A stretch of 64,000 nt of DNA from positions 55,218 through 119,217 of the forward strand of contig CAJTGI010000012.1 in assembly GCA_910575435.1 (NCBI GenBank), given 5' to 3'. A program made the position numbers and the translations under genes. This DNA is from Clostridiaceae bacterium (lineage in GTDB: Bacteria; Bacillota; Clostridia; Lachnospirales; Lachnospiraceae). The notes under the pieces were generated by a model, which did no database searches, was not told the origin of the DNA, and saw nothing but the letters and a program-made list of their open reading frames with translations. Shown here piece by piece: positions 51,250-61,560 of the stretch (position 1 is its first letter; the number at the start of each line of letters is the position of its first letter).

Positions 51250-53367
51250 TTGGCTGGAAGAGAATATCCACTTGATAGAACAAGGAACATTGGTATTATG
51301 GCGCATATTGATGCGGGTAAGACGACGCTTACCGAGCGTATCTTATATTATACCGGTGTGAACTACAAGATTGGTGAGACTCATGACGGCGCATCTACAA
51401 TGGACTGGATGGAGCAGGAGAAGGAGAGAGGTATCACCATCACTTCTGCAGCCACTACCTGCCATTGGACGCTGGAGGATCATCACAAGAAGAAAGATGG
51501 TGCGTTGGAGCATCGTGTCAACATTATCGACACGCCTGGCCACGTGGACTTTACTGTAGAGGTAGAGCGTTCCCTGCGTGTCCTTGATGGCGCGGTTGGC
51601 GTCTTTGACGCAAAGGCCGGCGTGGAGCCGCAGTCAGAGAACGTATGGCGCCAGGCTGACACCTACAATGTACCCCGTATGGCATTCATCAATAAGATGG
51701 ATAAGATGGGTGCGGACTTTTTCATGTCTGTTCAGACGATTATTGACCGTCTGGGCAAAAATGCCATTCCCGTGCAGATTCCTATCGGGAAAGAAGATGA
51801 TTTCATCGGATTGGTAGATCTGTTCGAGATGGAGGCATATTACTATAAAGATGACAAGGGCGAGGATATTGAAATCACTGCGATTCCGGATGACTTGAAG
51901 GATGAGGCGGAGGAGTGGCACAATAACCTTGTGGAGAAGATTTGCGAGTTGGATGACGATTTGCTGGAGAAGTACCTTGAGGGCGAGGAGCCTTCCATCG
52001 ATGAGATGAAGAAGGCGCTCCGCAAAGGAACGATTGCCTGCGAGGCGGTTCCGGTATACTGTGGATCTGCCTACAAGAATAAGGGCGTGCAGAAGATGCT
52101 TGACGGCGTGATCGAGTATATGCCGGCACCCACGGACATTCCGGATATCACCGGCGTGGACGAGGAGGGCAATGAGGTGACTAGAAAGTCATCTGATGAA
52201 GAGCCTTTCGCTGCACTGGCATTTAAGATCATGACAGACCCATTCGTGGGCAAGTTGGCATTTTTCCGCGTGTACTCCGGCACATTGAACTCCGGTTCTT
52301 ATGTGCTGAATGCCACGAAGCAGAAAAAGGAGCGCGTAGGACGTATCGTTCAGATGCATGCCAACAGCCGAAGCGAGATTGACAAGGTGTACTCTGGAGA
52401 TATCGCAGCCGCAGTAGGATTTAAGCTTACTGCCACAGGAGATACTATTTGTGACGAGCAGCATCCGGTTATTCTAGAGTCCATGGAATTCCCAGAGCCC
52501 GTAATCGAGTTGGCTATTGAGCCTAAGACTAAGAATGATCAGGGCAAGATGGGCGAGGCTCTTGCAAAACTCGCGGAGGAAGATCCTACTTTCCGTGCGC
52601 ATACCAACAGCGAGACTGGCCAGACCATTATCGCCGGTATGGGCGAACTTCACCTGGAGGTCATTGTAGACCGTCTTCTCAGGGAGTTTAGCGTGGAGGC
52701 CAATGTAGGTGCTCCCCAGGTTGCTTACAAAGAGACCTTTACTACGCCGGTGGACGTGGACAGCAAGTATGCGAAGCAGTCCGGCGGACGTGGACAGTAT
52801 GGACACTGCAAGGTCAAGTTCGAGCCTATGGATCCCAATGGCGAGGAGTCATTCCTGTTTGAGTCCACGGTAGTGGGCGGCGCGATTCCGAAGGAATATA
52901 TTCCTGCAGTCGGCCAGGGTATCGAGGAAGCGGCAAAGGCAGGTATTCTGGGTGGATTCCCAGTGTTAGGCGTTCATGCTACGGTATGGGATGGCTCTTA
53001 CCATGAGGTGGATTCATCAGAGATGGCGTTCCACATCGCAGGCTCTATGGCGTTCAAGGATGCCATGAAGAAGGGCAATGCCGTACTTCTTGAGCCGATT
53101 ATGAAGGTGGAAGTTACCATGCCAGAGGAATATATGGGCGATGTCATTGGAAGCCTGAATGCAAAGCGTGGCCAGATTGAGGGAATGGATGACATCGGCG
53201 GCGGCAAGATTGTTCGTGCATTCGTGCCATTGGCTGAGATGTTTGGCTACTCTACAGAGCTTCGCTCTACGACCCAGGGTCGCGGCAATTACTCTATGTT
53301 CTTCGAGAAGTATGCTCAGGCGCCGAAGAACGTACAGGACAAAGTATTGGCAGCGAAAAATGGCTGA
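51250..53367 (+). CDS. fusA: elongation factor G
   Basis: A 705-residue GTPase that drives ribosomal translocation. G motifs: AHIDAGKTT, the switch [38 protein letters not shown] and GSAYKN. Domains II to V follow, including [17 protein letters not shown] and the C-terminal [20 protein letters not shown]. The start is TTG 51250, eight bases after AGGAGG. The last 30 bases of the gene and the following sequence are repeated as an imperfect 61-base tandem duplication. Confidence 0.98.
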   Translation: MAGREYPLDRTRNIGIMAHIDAGKTTLTERILYYTGVNYKIGETHDGASTMDWMEQEKERGITITSAATTCHWTLEDHHKKKDGALEHRVNIIDTPGHVDFTVEVERSLRVLDGAVGVFDAKAGVEPQSENVWRQADTYNVPRMAFINKMDKMGADFFMSVQTIIDRLGKNAIPVQIPIGKEDDFIGLVDLFEMEAYYYKDDKGEDIEITAIPDDLKDEAEEWHNNLVEKICELDDDLLEKYLEGEEPSIDEMKKALRKGTIACEAVPVYCGSAYKNKGVQKMLDGVIEYMPAPTDIPDITGVDEEGNEVTRKSSDEEPFAALAFKIMTDPFVGKLAFFRVYSGTLNSGSYVLNATKQKKERVGRIVQMHANSRSEIDKVYSGDIAAAVGFKLTATGDTICDEQHPVILESMEFPEPVIELAIEPKTKNDQGKMGEALAKLAEEDPTFRAHTNSETGQTIIAGMGELHLEVIVDRLLREFSVEANVGAPQVAYKETFTTPVDVDSKYAKQSGGRGQYGHCKVKFEPMDPNGEESFLFESTVVGGAIPKEYIPAVGQGIEEAAKAGILGGFPVLGVHATVWDGSYHEVDSSEMAFHIAGSMAFKDAMKKGNAVLLEPIMKVEVTMPEEYMGDVIGSLNAKRGQIEGMDDIGGGKIVRAFVPLAEMFGYSTELRSTTQGRGNYSMFFEKYAQAPKNVQDKVLAAKNG

Positions 53368-53456
53368 TGATGCCGATAATGCTGGCAGAGGTCCTGCGGA
53401 CAAAGTATTGGCAGCGAAAAATGACTGATCGTGTCATTATGCTGGCATAGGCCAAA
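53337..53456 (+). repeat. 61-base imperfect tandem duplication at the 3' end of fusA
   Basis: GGACAAAGTATTGGCAGCGA starts at 53337 inside fusA and again at 53398, each copy followed by AAAATGnCTGAT and later ATGCTGGCA. The second copy lies outside the gene, so a short segment spanning the fusA stop codon has been duplicated. Confidence 0.8.
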
Positions 53457-53494
53457 AAAAGTAAGGAGTTCGGGGTATTATTGTGGAAAAGCAC

Positions 53495-53523
53495 TTGAAA
53501 AATCTTTTGATTTGCAATATAAT
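53495..53523 (+). promoter_or_regulatory. tuf promoter (TTGAAA-17-TATAAT)
   Basis: TTGAAA 53495-53500, spacer 17, TATAAT 53518-53523, about 70 bases before tuf, giving it expression independent of fusA. Confidence 0.75.
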
Positions 53524-53591
53524 AATGCCCATAGTGTTTCATATTTGGAAAGTTTTAGGCGATTGCCTAGTTTAAAGGAGGATTATTAAAA

Positions 53592-54779
53592 ATGGCTAAA
53601 GAAAAGTTTGAGAGAACTAAACCCCATTGTAACATTGGTACCATTGGTCACGTAGATCATGGTAAGACAACTTTGACGGCTGCTATCACCAAGACTCTTT
53701 CTGAGAGAGTTGCTGGTAATGCGGCAGTAGATTTTGAGAATATCGACAAGGCTCCGGAAGAGAGAGAGCGTGGTATCACAATTTCTACAGCACACGTTGA
53801 GTATGAGACTGAGAAGAGACATTACGCTCATGTGGACTGCCCAGGCCATGCGGATTATGTAAAGAACATGATTACTGGTGCTGCTCAGATGGACGGCGCT
53901 ATCCTTGTGGTAGCTGCTACTGACGGCGTTATGGCTCAGACAAAGGAGCATATCCTTCTCTCTCGTCAGGTAAACGTGCCTTATATCGTAGTGTTCCTTA
54001 ACAAGTGCGATATGGTTGACGATGAAGAGCTGATTGAATTGGTAGAGATGGAAGTAACCGAGAACCTTGAGGAGTATGGTTTCGAGGGATGCCCGATTAT
54101 CAAGGGTTCCGCTCTGAAGGCTCTTGAGGATCCCAGCAGCGAGTGGGGAGACAAGATCATGGAGCTTATGGACAAAGTGGATGAGTTCATTCCGGATCCT
54201 AAGCGTGCAACTGACCAGCCATTCCTGATGCCGATCGAGGACATCTTCACCATTACTGGCCGTGGTACTGTTGCTACTGGTAGAGTAGAGCGTGGCGTGC
54301 TTCATGTAAATGAGGAAGTTGAGATCGTTGGTATCAAGGACGAGACTACAAAGACTACTGTAACTGGTATCGAGATGTTCCGCAAGCTTCTTGACGAGGC
54401 ACAGGCTGGCGATAACATTGGTGCCCTTCTTCGTGGTATCAAGAGAGAGGACATTGAGCGTGGCCAGGTATTGACTGCACCGGGTACTGTTACATGCCAC
54501 AAGAAGTTTACCGCTCAGGTATACGTTCTGACAAAGGACGAGGGTGGACGTCATACACCTTTCTTCAATAACTATCGTCCTCAGTTCTACTTCAGAACAA
54601 CTGATGTGACTGGTGTCTGCAACCTTCCCGACGGTACAGAGATGTGCATGCCTGGCGATAATGTAGAGATGACAATCGAGTTGATTCATCCGATCGCTAT
54701 GGAAGAGGGTCTGAACTTCGCTATCCGTGAGGGTGGCCGTACAGTTGGATCTGGCGTGGTTGCTAAGATTATCGAGTAA
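53592..54779 (+). CDS. tuf: elongation factor Tu
   Basis: A 395-residue GTPase that brings aminoacyl-tRNA to the ribosome: [14 protein letters not shown], the effector loop [34 protein letters not shown] and GSALKAL, then two beta-barrel domains ([20 protein letters not shown], ending [14 protein letters not shown]). AAAGGAGG lies upstream. Codon use is strongly biased, as expected for one of the most abundant proteins. Own promoter and terminator. Confidence 0.98.
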   Translation: MAKEKFERTKPHCNIGTIGHVDHGKTTLTAAITKTLSERVAGNAAVDFENIDKAPEERERGITISTAHVEYETEKRHYAHVDCPGHADYVKNMITGAAQMDGAILVVAATDGVMAQTKEHILLSRQVNVPYIVVFLNKCDMVDDEELIELVEMEVTENLEEYGFEGCPIIKGSALKALEDPSSEWGDKIMELMDKVDEFIPDPKRATDQPFLMPIEDIFTITGRGTVATGRVERGVLHVNEEVEIVGIKDETTKTTVTGIEMFRKLLDEAQAGDNIGALLRGIKREDIERGQVLTAPGTVTCHKKFTAQVYVLTKDEGGRHTPFFNNYRPQFYFRTTDVTGVCNLPDGTEMCMPGDNVEMTIELIHPIAMEEGLNFAIREGGRTVGSGVVAKIIE

Positions 54780-54812
54780 TCTTTAGATTAGAACCGAATA
54801 AGTAAAATAAGC

Positions 54813-54852
54813 ACCGCAATCCTTTGAGAAATCGAGGGGTTGCGGTTTTTTA
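54813..54852 (+). terminator. rho-independent terminator after tuf
   Basis: Ten-base stem ACCGCAATCC / GGGTTGCGGT (one G-U pair) followed by TTTTTT, 34 bases after the tuf stop. Confidence 0.9.
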
Positions 54853-54939
54853 ATGCCCAAAAATAATAGCGAACAAAAGGAAAAGCCACTTGCCGGAATT
54901 TCATTGAAAATGGCTTGTGGCTCTAAAATGGCTCTATTT

Positions 54940-55143
54940 TTATTTGCTGTTACTCTGATTTTTCTTAAATTGCCGCTCCAAATGTTCATTTCGGAGTTTC
55001 ATTCTTGTAGCATTGTCTATATCTTCATACACTTTCTTTGTCACTGGCAAGGAGGAGTAATCAGCAATTTTCTGTTTTTTCCATATATCAAACATATCCT
55101 TTGGCGTAAAGTAGGATTTCCAAAGGACACGCTTATAAACTGA
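54940..55143 (-). pseudogene. possible gene remnant, minus strand
   Basis: The minus strand encodes FTPKDMFDIWKKQKIADYSS, LPVTKKVYEDIDNATRMKLR, NEHLERQFKKNQ and a stop, a protein-like hydrophilic sequence, but upstream of it the frame runs into the complement of another fragment and no start with a ribosome binding site is seen. It looks like a broken end of a mobile-element gene. Family not recognised. Confidence 0.25.
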
Positions 55144-55262
55144 TAAGAGAATTAAATGAAGAATTACAGGGCAAAGGCTATCTTGTTGTTGCCGGGAAAG
55201 TGCCAAAGGCATTTTGGGAAACAAAGTTTAATGGTTACAATCAGCCGAACCAAACCGCATGA
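55128..55262 (+). pseudogene. truncated excisionase-like DNA-binding protein
   Basis: Only the last about 44 codons remain: AYKLIRELNEELQGKGYLVV, AGKVPKAFWETKFNGY and a stop. This is the conserved C-terminal half of small helix-turn-helix/excisionase-like proteins of clostridial integrative elements; the N-terminal half and start are missing. It directly precedes an integrase-like fragment, as in intact elements. Confidence 0.5.
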
Positions 55263-55276
55263 AAGGGGGATAAGGA

Positions 55277-55534
55277 ATGTCTGCTTCAAGAGATGAAAAG
55301 ACCGGGAAATGGACTGCTCAATGCTATTACGAAAACTGGAAAGGGGAGAAGAAGCATAAAAAGAAGCGTGGTTTTGTCACAAAAAAGGAAGCGTTAGAGT
55401 GGGAAAGAGAATTTCTGAAAAGTACATCTGCCAATATGGAGGGAGTGCGGGGGCAGTTGGAGCGTATGAAAGAGTTATGCAAGGAGCGTAATAATCTGTA
55501 TGAGAAGCAGAATGATTTGAAAGGACAAAAGTAG
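55277..55534 (+). pseudogene. integrase N-terminal arm-binding fragment (AP2-like)
   Basis: An 85-residue frame behind AAGGGGGATAAGGA. Its first about 45 residues (ASRDEKTGKWTAQCYYENWK, GEKKHKKKRGFVTKKEALEW) are the AP2-like arm-binding domain that opens tyrosine integrases of Tn916-type elements. The rest (RMKELCKERNNLYEKQNDLK) resembles a charged coiled coil from another mobile-element protein, so the frame may be a fusion left by a deletion. The catalytic part is absent. Confidence 0.5.
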
Positions 55535-55569
55535 AAGATTGAAAAAGCGTTAGAGCGATAGAAAGTAGG

Positions 55570-55600
55570 GCATGGCGGTCGCCATGCTCTTTATTTTATG
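55570..55600 (+). terminator. hairpin terminator in the element remnant
   Basis: Eight-base perfect stem GCATGGCG / CGCCATGC with a two-base loop and T-rich tail (TCTTTATTTTATGG), 36 bases after the integrase fragment. Confidence 0.6.
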
Positions 55601-55791
55601 GTGGCAAGTGAGGGGTGAAAGTGGTATAATCAAAAAAATTGGAATTTGAAAACCACGATTTTATAAGTGGTTATCGCTCCTCGTAGGTTATCAATAAAAT
55701 CCTCCGAAAGCCTTGAAAACAAAGGATTTATCGCAATGTGTCCGCCTTATCCTTTTATACGGTTTCACACATTTTTACCCTTGCCCCAATT

Positions 55792-55816
55792 GCTCATAAG
55801 GGCAAAAGCAAGGGCA
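55792..55816. repeat. left copy of a 25-base repeat flanking the mobile segment
   Basis: This 25-base sequence (core TAAGGGCAAAA, CAAGGGCA) is repeated at 58829-58853 with two mismatches. Both copies sit in the 3' arm of a hairpin with CCCTTG / CAAGGG ends. They flank TnpV, an HTH regulator, the KTR protein and the integrase, and may be attachment-site remnants or integrase arm sites. Confidence 0.45.
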
Positions 55817-55903
55817 AGAAAATCTCATAACAAGATATAACAAAGTGTGGCAATCGGGGAACTGTGACATATGTGCGAATATATTATACTGGAGGATTTC
55901 AAT

Positions 55904-56281
55904 ATGGACAAGTACATCTATGATAAAAATAATGGACTTTGGTATGAACTGCAAGGAGATTACTATATTCCGTGTCTTACCTTACCAGCCGAAAAAGGAA
56001 CGCCTATCGGGATATGGGGACAGCGGCATTTGCGCTGTCTGAAAGAGTATCACAGGGTCACATACACCAATTTGCTCACGAGCGGAAGTCTCAACGCTTA
56101 CCTTGCTGACATAGATGAGCAAGCAAAGAATATGTTCTTTCGATTGGTAAAGGAATACGCCGACAGACAAGGTGTAACAGAGCAGTTGAAAGCCGATAAG
56201 CCGCTTGAATGGGTACAGAAAATGAACAATATCTGTAATGCTGTAGAGGAAGTTGTTAATACTGAACTAATTTACGCATAA
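55904..56281 (+). CDS. tnpV: TnpV protein (transposon-encoded)
   Basis: A 125-residue protein of the TnpV family (PF14198), found in Tn4451-type and related clostridial mobile elements. Recognisable stretches are YELQGDYYIPCLTLPAEKGT, IGIWGQRHLRCLKEYHRVTY, TNLLTSGSLNAYLADIDEQA, GVTEQLKADKPLEWVQKMNN and VVNTELIYA. The ATG at 55904 has GGAGG eight bases upstream; an ATG at 55871 is upstream of it. Its molecular function is not established. Confidence 0.85.
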   Translation: MDKYIYDKNNGLWYELQGDYYIPCLTLPAEKGTPIGIWGQRHLRCLKEYHRVTYTNLLTSGSLNAYLADIDEQAKNMFFRLVKEYADRQGVTEQLKADKPLEWVQKMNNICNAVEEVVNTELIYA

Positions 56282-56458
56282 GGCAAACTGTAACACTGAA
56301 TTAGGGGCAAGGGCGCAAACATCTTGCCCCTAATATTAACTTATAGTTAAAAAAATCAATTTGAAGTTAACAACTGCTCAATTGTTTTTTAGTAAATACA
56401 CAAGTATAATAAAGTCAACAAAAGCTTTTGTGCCATTCTCAATAAGGAGGCTTCTATT

Positions 56459-57523
56459 ATGCCTATGAACTTAGTTATACAAGAAAGAAGAAAAGAATTA
56501 GGACTCACGCAGGAACAAGTTGCAGAATACCTCAATGTGTCTATTCCGGCAGTCAGTAAATGGGAAAAGGGAACAACCAGTCCAGATATTTCGCTTTTGG
56601 CTCCGTTAGCCCGATTGTTAAAAATTGACTTAAACGCCCTTTTTTGTTTTCACGAAGATATAACACAACAAGAAATTGGTTTGCTCAGCAAGGAGGTCGG
56701 AAAGATTTTTGGAGATAAAGGACTCGAAGAAGCGTTTGCAGCAGTAGGGGAAAAACTCCACGAATATCCTCACAATGAAAGACTCATGCATGTCCTTACA
56801 CTTCAACTGGATGGACTTCTTTCCATATCAGACTTGACTGCAGATGAAATGCGCCCCTATGAGGAGCATATCCTTGAATGGTATCATCGACTTGTTAGAA
56901 GCACAGACATAAAAATAAGCAACAGCGCAAATTTTATGTTGGCAAGCAGATATCTTCGCAATGGACAATATGAAAAAGCTCAGGAAACATTAGACTTAAT
57001 GCCTGACAGAAACGACATTATCGGCAGTATGGCTGATAAGTTTTGGTTGCAAGTTGAAATTGATAAACATCAAGGCAAATCAGAGAAAGCAGCGGAGGAT
57101 TTACAGAGAGAATTGCATTTGGCTCTCAACAAGGTTCAGCTGCTACTCTACAAAATGATGAATATTGAGTTAGAGTGTGGCGAACTTCTCACTGCAAAAA
57201 AGATAGCAGACAAATCGGCTCAGATGGTCACGCTTTTTGAAATGTGGAAGTATAGCGCATTCACTGCGCCTTTGGAAATCGCCTTTGCGGAAAAAGACAC
57301 CGATAAATGTATTTCTATTTTGAGAGAAATGCTTGCAGCAATGCGCGAACCATGGAATATGGATAAAACCTTATTATTTAATCGCATACCTGCACAAGCG
57401 ACTCAACCAGAGCAAATGATTCCTGTAATCCTTTCTGCAATGGAAAAAGAACCTCTGTTGCAAAACTCCTCAGAGTTTCAAGAATTAATCACTGAGTATG
57501 AGAGATTCAAAGATAGGAAATAG
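56459..57523 (+). CDS. XRE-family transcriptional regulator with helical C-terminal domain
   Basis: A 354-residue protein with an N-terminal Cro/C1-type HTH (NLVIQERRKELGLTQEQVAE, YLNVSIPAVSKWEKGTTSPD, ISLLAPLARLLKIDLNALF) and a C-terminal about 270-residue all-helical, TPR-like domain (LASRYLRNGQYEKAQETLDL, QVEIDKHQGKSEKAAEDLQR). Proteins of this shape are common cargo in clostridial genomes and often sense peptides or metabolites. AAGGAGG precedes the ATG. It is part of the mobile segment; whether it regulates excision is unknown. Confidence 0.85.
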   Translation: MPMNLVIQERRKELGLTQEQVAEYLNVSIPAVSKWEKGTTSPDISLLAPLARLLKIDLNALFCFHEDITQQEIGLLSKEVGKIFGDKGLEEAFAAVGEKLHEYPHNERLMHVLTLQLDGLLSISDLTADEMRPYEEHILEWYHRLVRSTDIKISNSANFMLASRYLRNGQYEKAQETLDLMPDRNDIIGSMADKFWLQVEIDKHQGKSEKAAEDLQRELHLALNKVQLLLYKMMNIELECGELLTAKKIADKSAQMVTLFEMWKYSAFTAPLEIAFAEKDTDKCISILREMLAAMREPWNMDKTLLFNRIPAQATQPEQMIPVILSAMEKEPLLQNSSEFQELITEYERFKDRK

Positions 57524-57528
57524 ACTGT

Positions 57529-57705
57529 ATGATAATAAAATCAGACTGGATAATTTGCCCCATCTGCGGCAGAAAAACACACAATAAAATACGGGAAGAT
57601 ACCGTATTGATAAACTATCCTCTGTACTGCCCGAAATGCAGGCAGGAAACACTAATCAGCGCAAAGGATTTCCAGATAACCGTCATTCAAAAGCAGGAAC
57701 ACTAA
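57529..57705 (+). CDS. cysteine-rich KTR protein
   Basis: A 58-residue zinc-ribbon protein. It carries two CxxC pairs (WIICPICGRKTHNKIREDT and LYCPKCRQETLI), the hallmark of the cysteine-rich KTR family (PF14205) encoded in Tn916-like and other conjugative elements, frequently beside integrase genes. It starts five bases after the XRE gene stop and ends before a terminator. Function unknown. Confidence 0.85.
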   Translation: MIIKSDWIICPICGRKTHNKIREDTVLINYPLYCPKCRQETLISAKDFQITVIQKQEH

Positions 57706-57718
57706 TCAAACTATGTAA

Positions 57719-57755
57719 GCCGCCGATTATGGGTAACACCATAGCGGCGGTTTTT
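57719..57755 (+). terminator. terminator after the KTR gene
   Basis: CCGCC / GGCGG stem with inner TTATGG / CCATAG pairing, followed by TTTTT. The integrase-like frame starts right behind it, with no ribosome binding site. Confidence 0.7.
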
Positions 57756-57757
57756 CT

Positions 57758-58810
57758 GTGCCTATCGGCTGTCTCTGTCAAAGGATTTCTTTCTGCGTGG
57801 CTGCTGTCAACCCTATCGGCAACCGAAAGCTGAAAACCGTTACAGCCGACCATTTGCAGGCGTATATGGACTTCCTCAGCTTTGGCGGGACAAATCCCGA
57901 CGGCACAACCGCAAAAGCACTCAGCAAAGGGTATCTGCGTTTATTCTCGGCAGTTCTGCAAGGAGCTTTCCGCTTTGCGGTATTCCCGAAAAGGCTGATT
58001 TCCTTTAATCCCATGCAGTATGTGGTATGGCGGGGCAAGAAAGAGGATTATGACCTGTTCTCGGACGAGGACGGGGAAACGACTTCCACGCCCACACTCA
58101 GCCATGAGCAGTATTTGAAGCTGGAGAAATTTCTGAAAAAGAAAGACAATCCCGCTTTGCTGCCCATTCAGATTGCTTACTACACGGGGCTTCGCATCGG
58201 CGAGGTCTGCGGCTTGACTTGGCAGGACATTAACCTTGACAAGCAGTATCTTACGGTACGCCGCAGTATTCGCTACAACGGGGCAAGGCACAAGACCGAG
58301 ATTGGGGCGACAAAACGGAAGAAAGTCCGTACCGTGGACTTCTGCGATACGCTGGCGGCAATCCTCAGAGCAGCAAAAACCGAACAGCACAAAAACCGCT
58401 TTCAGTACGGGGAACTTTACAACCTCAACTACTATGTCGAGGTAAAGGAAAAAGACCGTACTTACTACGAGGTTTACAGCCTGCCGAGGACAGAAGAAAC
58501 GCCCGAAGGCTACAAGGAAATATCCTTTGTCTGCCTCAGACCTGACGAAGCGTATGAATCGCCGAGTACGGTAGGGATTATGTGTAGGACAGCAAGCAAA
58601 AAGGTTGAAGGATTAGAGGATTTCCATTTCCATATGCTCCGCCACACATTTACAAGCAATCTGCTTTCCAACGGAGCAGCGCCAAAGGATGTGCAGGAGC
58701 TTCTCGGACACGCCGACGTCAGTACCACGATGAACATTTACGCTCACGCTACAAGGGAAGCGAAGCGCACTTCTGCAAGACTGCTGGATAAGGTAGTCGG
58801 CGGAGAATAA
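57758..58810 (+). pseudogene. tyrosine-type site-specific integrase, N-terminally truncated
   Basis: Up to 350 codons. From about codon 25 ([19 protein letters not shown]) it has part of the core-binding domain and a complete catalytic domain: Arg in [13 protein letters not shown], HxxR in [22 protein letters not shown] and the nucleophile Tyr in [13 protein letters not shown]. It lacks the arm-binding domain and the first half of the core-binding domain; the first about 20 codons are unrelated sequence running out of the KTR terminator, with GTG 57758 lacking a ribosome binding site. Probably non-functional unless expressed by read-through. The 25-base flanking repeat follows 18 bases after its stop. 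Confidence 0.75.
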
Positions 58811-58828
58811 AAATTTGCCCTTGTTTCG

Positions 58829-58853
58829 GCTCGTAAGGGCAAAAACAAGGGCA
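58829..58853. repeat. right copy of the 25-base flanking repeat
   Basis: Matches 55792-55816 at 23 of 25 positions and also lies in a hairpin (GCCCTTGTTT / AAACAAGGGC). Its place just after the integrase gene is where an attachment site usually lies. Confidence 0.45.
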
Positions 58854-59293
58854 GATACATAAGGCTGGAACACAAAACAGGCGAAACGCCTTGAAAATAC
58901 GGCGTTTTTAGAGGGTTGAATAGATAAATTGGAATTATAGTTCACAAAGTATGGTCTTTATCAAAACGATAAGAATTATTTGGTTAATCATAAATATTTT
59001 ATAGTTTAATAATCTCTAAAGTGATATAATTGTTATAGAAGCACTAGATTGTTACAGAATAAACAATGAGTTTTTTTGCTAGTTTCAAATATTGAAAAGG
59101 TTTCGGATTTTTGCGAAGATGTATTGAATAATTTTGAGAGAGTAGAAATGAGTGATTTATTTTATGCCCAAAGTTATTAAGTAAAGATCTGCGATATTGA
59201 ATGCATTCCCATGATAAAAGCATATAATAAAGCAGAAATACAAATCTACTTTTCAAGAAAAGGCATCAGGAAGGGGATATCTAGAAACTCCCA
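58854..59293. other. AT-rich intergenic region without a recognisable gene
   Basis: About 440 bases between the mobile segment and the truncated LRR gene. Short open frames on both strands lack ribosome binding sites and protein-like composition. A sequence resembling a -10 box (GATATAATTG near 59020) is present without a convincing -35. Confidence 0.4.
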
Positions 59294-60166
59294 GTGAATG
59301 TGTCTGCCATGGCTACAGATGTATATGACAGTAGTAAAGAAACCGTTAGGAGTTTGGAAAAGGGGAATGAAGGGCATCTGCTCACCCCGGAGGGGCTTAC
59401 GGCTATTCCGGATCGAGCGTATGCTAATAATACAAAGATTACCCGAGTGGTAGTCGCTGATGGAGTGAAAACCATAGGCAGGGAAGCTTTTGCGGGGTGT
59501 GTGAATCTTCGATATATCTTTCTGCCTAAATGTGTAGAAAATCTGGGCAAGGATGTTTTTAAAGATTGCCCCCGGTGTTACAAAGATCCAGATGGTGTAT
59601 TTGTATGTGCTGAAATAGGGATTTCCAGGAAAGTGCTTGACCAGCTGTATAACCAGGAATTGGAGATTCGAACTGCTGAAAGAGATGGTGAAGCCTCTTT
59701 TACGACACAAATGACGCTATATTCCATTGTGGGGAGACCGTGGGGATTTCCACTATTTAGATACACTGTCACGAAAAAGACAGATACGGTGCGGGAAGTG
59801 ACGTTGAAGGATATTCAGGATACGGAAAAGTCTAGAAAAACCATCAGCATCCCTGATACGGTGACCATAGCAAGGAAGGTATACAGAGTCGTGGGCATTG
59901 AGAAGAATGCCTTCAAGGGGATGAAGAAGTTAAAGACCGTGACGGTGGGCAAGAATGTAAAGAAGATAGACAGCAACGCATTCAGGAATTGCAAGAAGCT
60001 GACCACTGTGAAAATCAAGTCAAAGAATTGTACCTTTTCCGGGAAGGGAATCTGGAAGGGGACGTCTAAGAAACTGACGGTGAAGGTGCCGAAGGGTTCC
60101 TTGAAGAAGATGCGGAAACGTTTGAAAAAAACCGGATTGAAGAAAAGCGGGGTAAAGGCATTGTAA
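59294..60166 (+). pseudogene. BspA-type LRR protein lacking its signal peptide (truncated paralogue)
   Basis: An open frame of 290 codons homologous along its whole length to the intact LRR protein at 61561-62496: shared stretches include VVADGVKTIGREAFAGCVNL, YIFLPKCVENLGKDVFKDCP, RYTVTKKTDTVREVT and the lysine-rich end KLTVKVPKGSLKKMRKRLKK. It starts in the middle of what should be the linker after the signal peptide; a TAG lies four codons upstream of GTG 59294 and there is no ribosome binding site. The 5' end was therefore lost, and the product, if any, could not be exported. Confidence 0.65.
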
Positions 60167-60317
60167 TAAGAACCTTGTCGAATGAAAGGGGGTGAGGCTT
60201 TCTGGAAAGCGATGGAATTTCATGAATGGGCATCATGATTCCGTTGCTTTGTAGGGGTTTTTATGAATGGTAACAGTCAATGATGCAGTATTCTAAAGAA
60301 GAAATGGAGGATGAATT

Positions 60318-61544
60318 ATGAGAAAAAAAAGGAATCAGATGAAGGCATTTCTGCTGGTTTCATGTATGGCGGTGTCTTTTGTTATGGCAGATGGCAGCGT
60401 CAGCGGGGCAGAGAGTGGCGGTGCGAAGGCATTGCAGGCTATGGGAAATGCCAGTGAGAAGGCAGTAGCAGAGCAGGTGAAGGCCTTCCAGAAGGAGGAT
60501 GCCCTCCAGCGGGATGCAAAAGATGCGTATGCTGAATTGATGGACGTGGTGGAGGAAAGTGCTGATGTGGAGAAACATTATGCCGGGGCTTACATTGATG
60601 ATGACAATCAGTTAGTGGTGAATCTGACCACGTCTTCTGAGAAGGTTCAGGATATCGTGCAGGAGAAAACGGAATCTCAGGAGGTTGCGATTCAGGAGAA
60701 AAAATATACTTATGATGAACTGATGGGTGTACAACGAAAGATTGCAGATGCGATTGCGGGTACAAAATATATTGAGATTGTCTCTTCGGTTGGCGTAAGC
60801 CAAAAGGATAATGCAGTGGTGGTAAGAATGAGTGATCCATCATATGCTGATGATTTTCGTAAAGATATTTGTGATGATGAGTGTGTCCAAATTGGGATGG
60901 AACCATATAAAATAAGTCCTGATAAAACATATTTGAAGCCAGGCGGGTATATAGATAATCCTTCTTTTTCCTATTCTATTGGCTGGAGAGGGTGGCGCAT
61001 TAATAATGCGGGAAATTATACGGAGGGGCTTGTGACTGCCGGTCATGGAAATAAAGTTGGAGAGAAAGCAAAAACTTTTGGTGGACACTTATTCGGAAAA
61101 TTTGTAAAAAGAAGATTTGGTGGGAATTTAGATACAACTTTTGTACAGAGAACAAGCGATAGTTTTGATGTCTCTAATACGATAAAGTTTAGCGGAAGTT
61201 TGCTAAAAGCGGGATATTATGTTAGATCGGCTAATATATGCGAGGGGCAGAAGGTATATAAAGTGGGTATGACGACTGGACTCACAGAGGGTAAGGTTCT
61301 TAAAGTAAGCAATCCAGTGTATTATAGGGAATATGACGGTGCTCCATATACCTATTTCAATGATTTTGTGGAAGCAGATTATAATTCGGCTGGCGGAGAT
61401 AGTGGTGGGTTGGTATATGCGGATGTAGGTGGAGCGTATAGAATCATGGGGAATAATGTATGCAGTACCACATCTGGTCCCAAAATATCAAACTTTGTGA
61501 AAGCTGACAATATCATCAATCAAATGGAAATATATCCATATTAA
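60318..61544 (+). CDS. secreted trypsin-like (S1) serine protease, streptogrisin-like
   Basis: A 408-residue exported protein. A signal peptide (MKAFLLVSCMAVSFVMADGS) is followed by a propeptide of about 180 residues (EQVKAFQKEDALQRDAKDAY, AGAYIDDDNQLVVNLTTSSE) similar in layout to alpha-lytic/streptogrisin pro-regions, then a compact chymotrypsin fold with the full triad: His243 (LVTAGHGN), Asp272 (NLDTTFVQ) and Ser362 (SAGGDSGGLVY). The propeptide probably assists folding and is cleaved. GGAGG lies nine bases before the ATG. The intact LRR gene starts 16 bases after its stop, so the two are co-transcribed and co-exported. Confidence 0.85.
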   Translation: MRKKRNQMKAFLLVSCMAVSFVMADGSVSGAESGGAKALQAMGNASEKAVAEQVKAFQKEDALQRDAKDAYAELMDVVEESADVEKHYAGAYIDDDNQLVVNLTTSSEKVQDIVQEKTESQEVAIQEKKYTYDELMGVQRKIADAIAGTKYIEIVSSVGVSQKDNAVVVRMSDPSYADDFRKDICDDECVQIGMEPYKISPDKTYLKPGGYIDNPSFSYSIGWRGWRINNAGNYTEGLVTAGHGNKVGEKAKTFGGHLFGKFVKRRFGGNLDTTFVQRTSDSFDVSNTIKFSGSLLKAGYYVRSANICEGQKVYKVGMTTGLTEGKVLKVSNPVYYREYDGAPYTYFNDFVEADYNSAGGDSGGLVYADVGGAYRIMGNNVCSTTSGPKISNFVKADNIINQMEIYPY

Positions 61545-61560
61545 GAATGGGAGGTATTTT

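Noticed and set aside
53586..54689. 367-codon minus-strand open frame opposite tuf
   Set aside because: It is the antisense of the highly biased tuf codons, has no ribosome binding site and no recognisable domain.
54853..55143. 96-codon plus-strand open frame after tuf
   Set aside because: Hydrophobic composition typical of an antisense shadow, starts inside the terminator region, no ribosome binding site.
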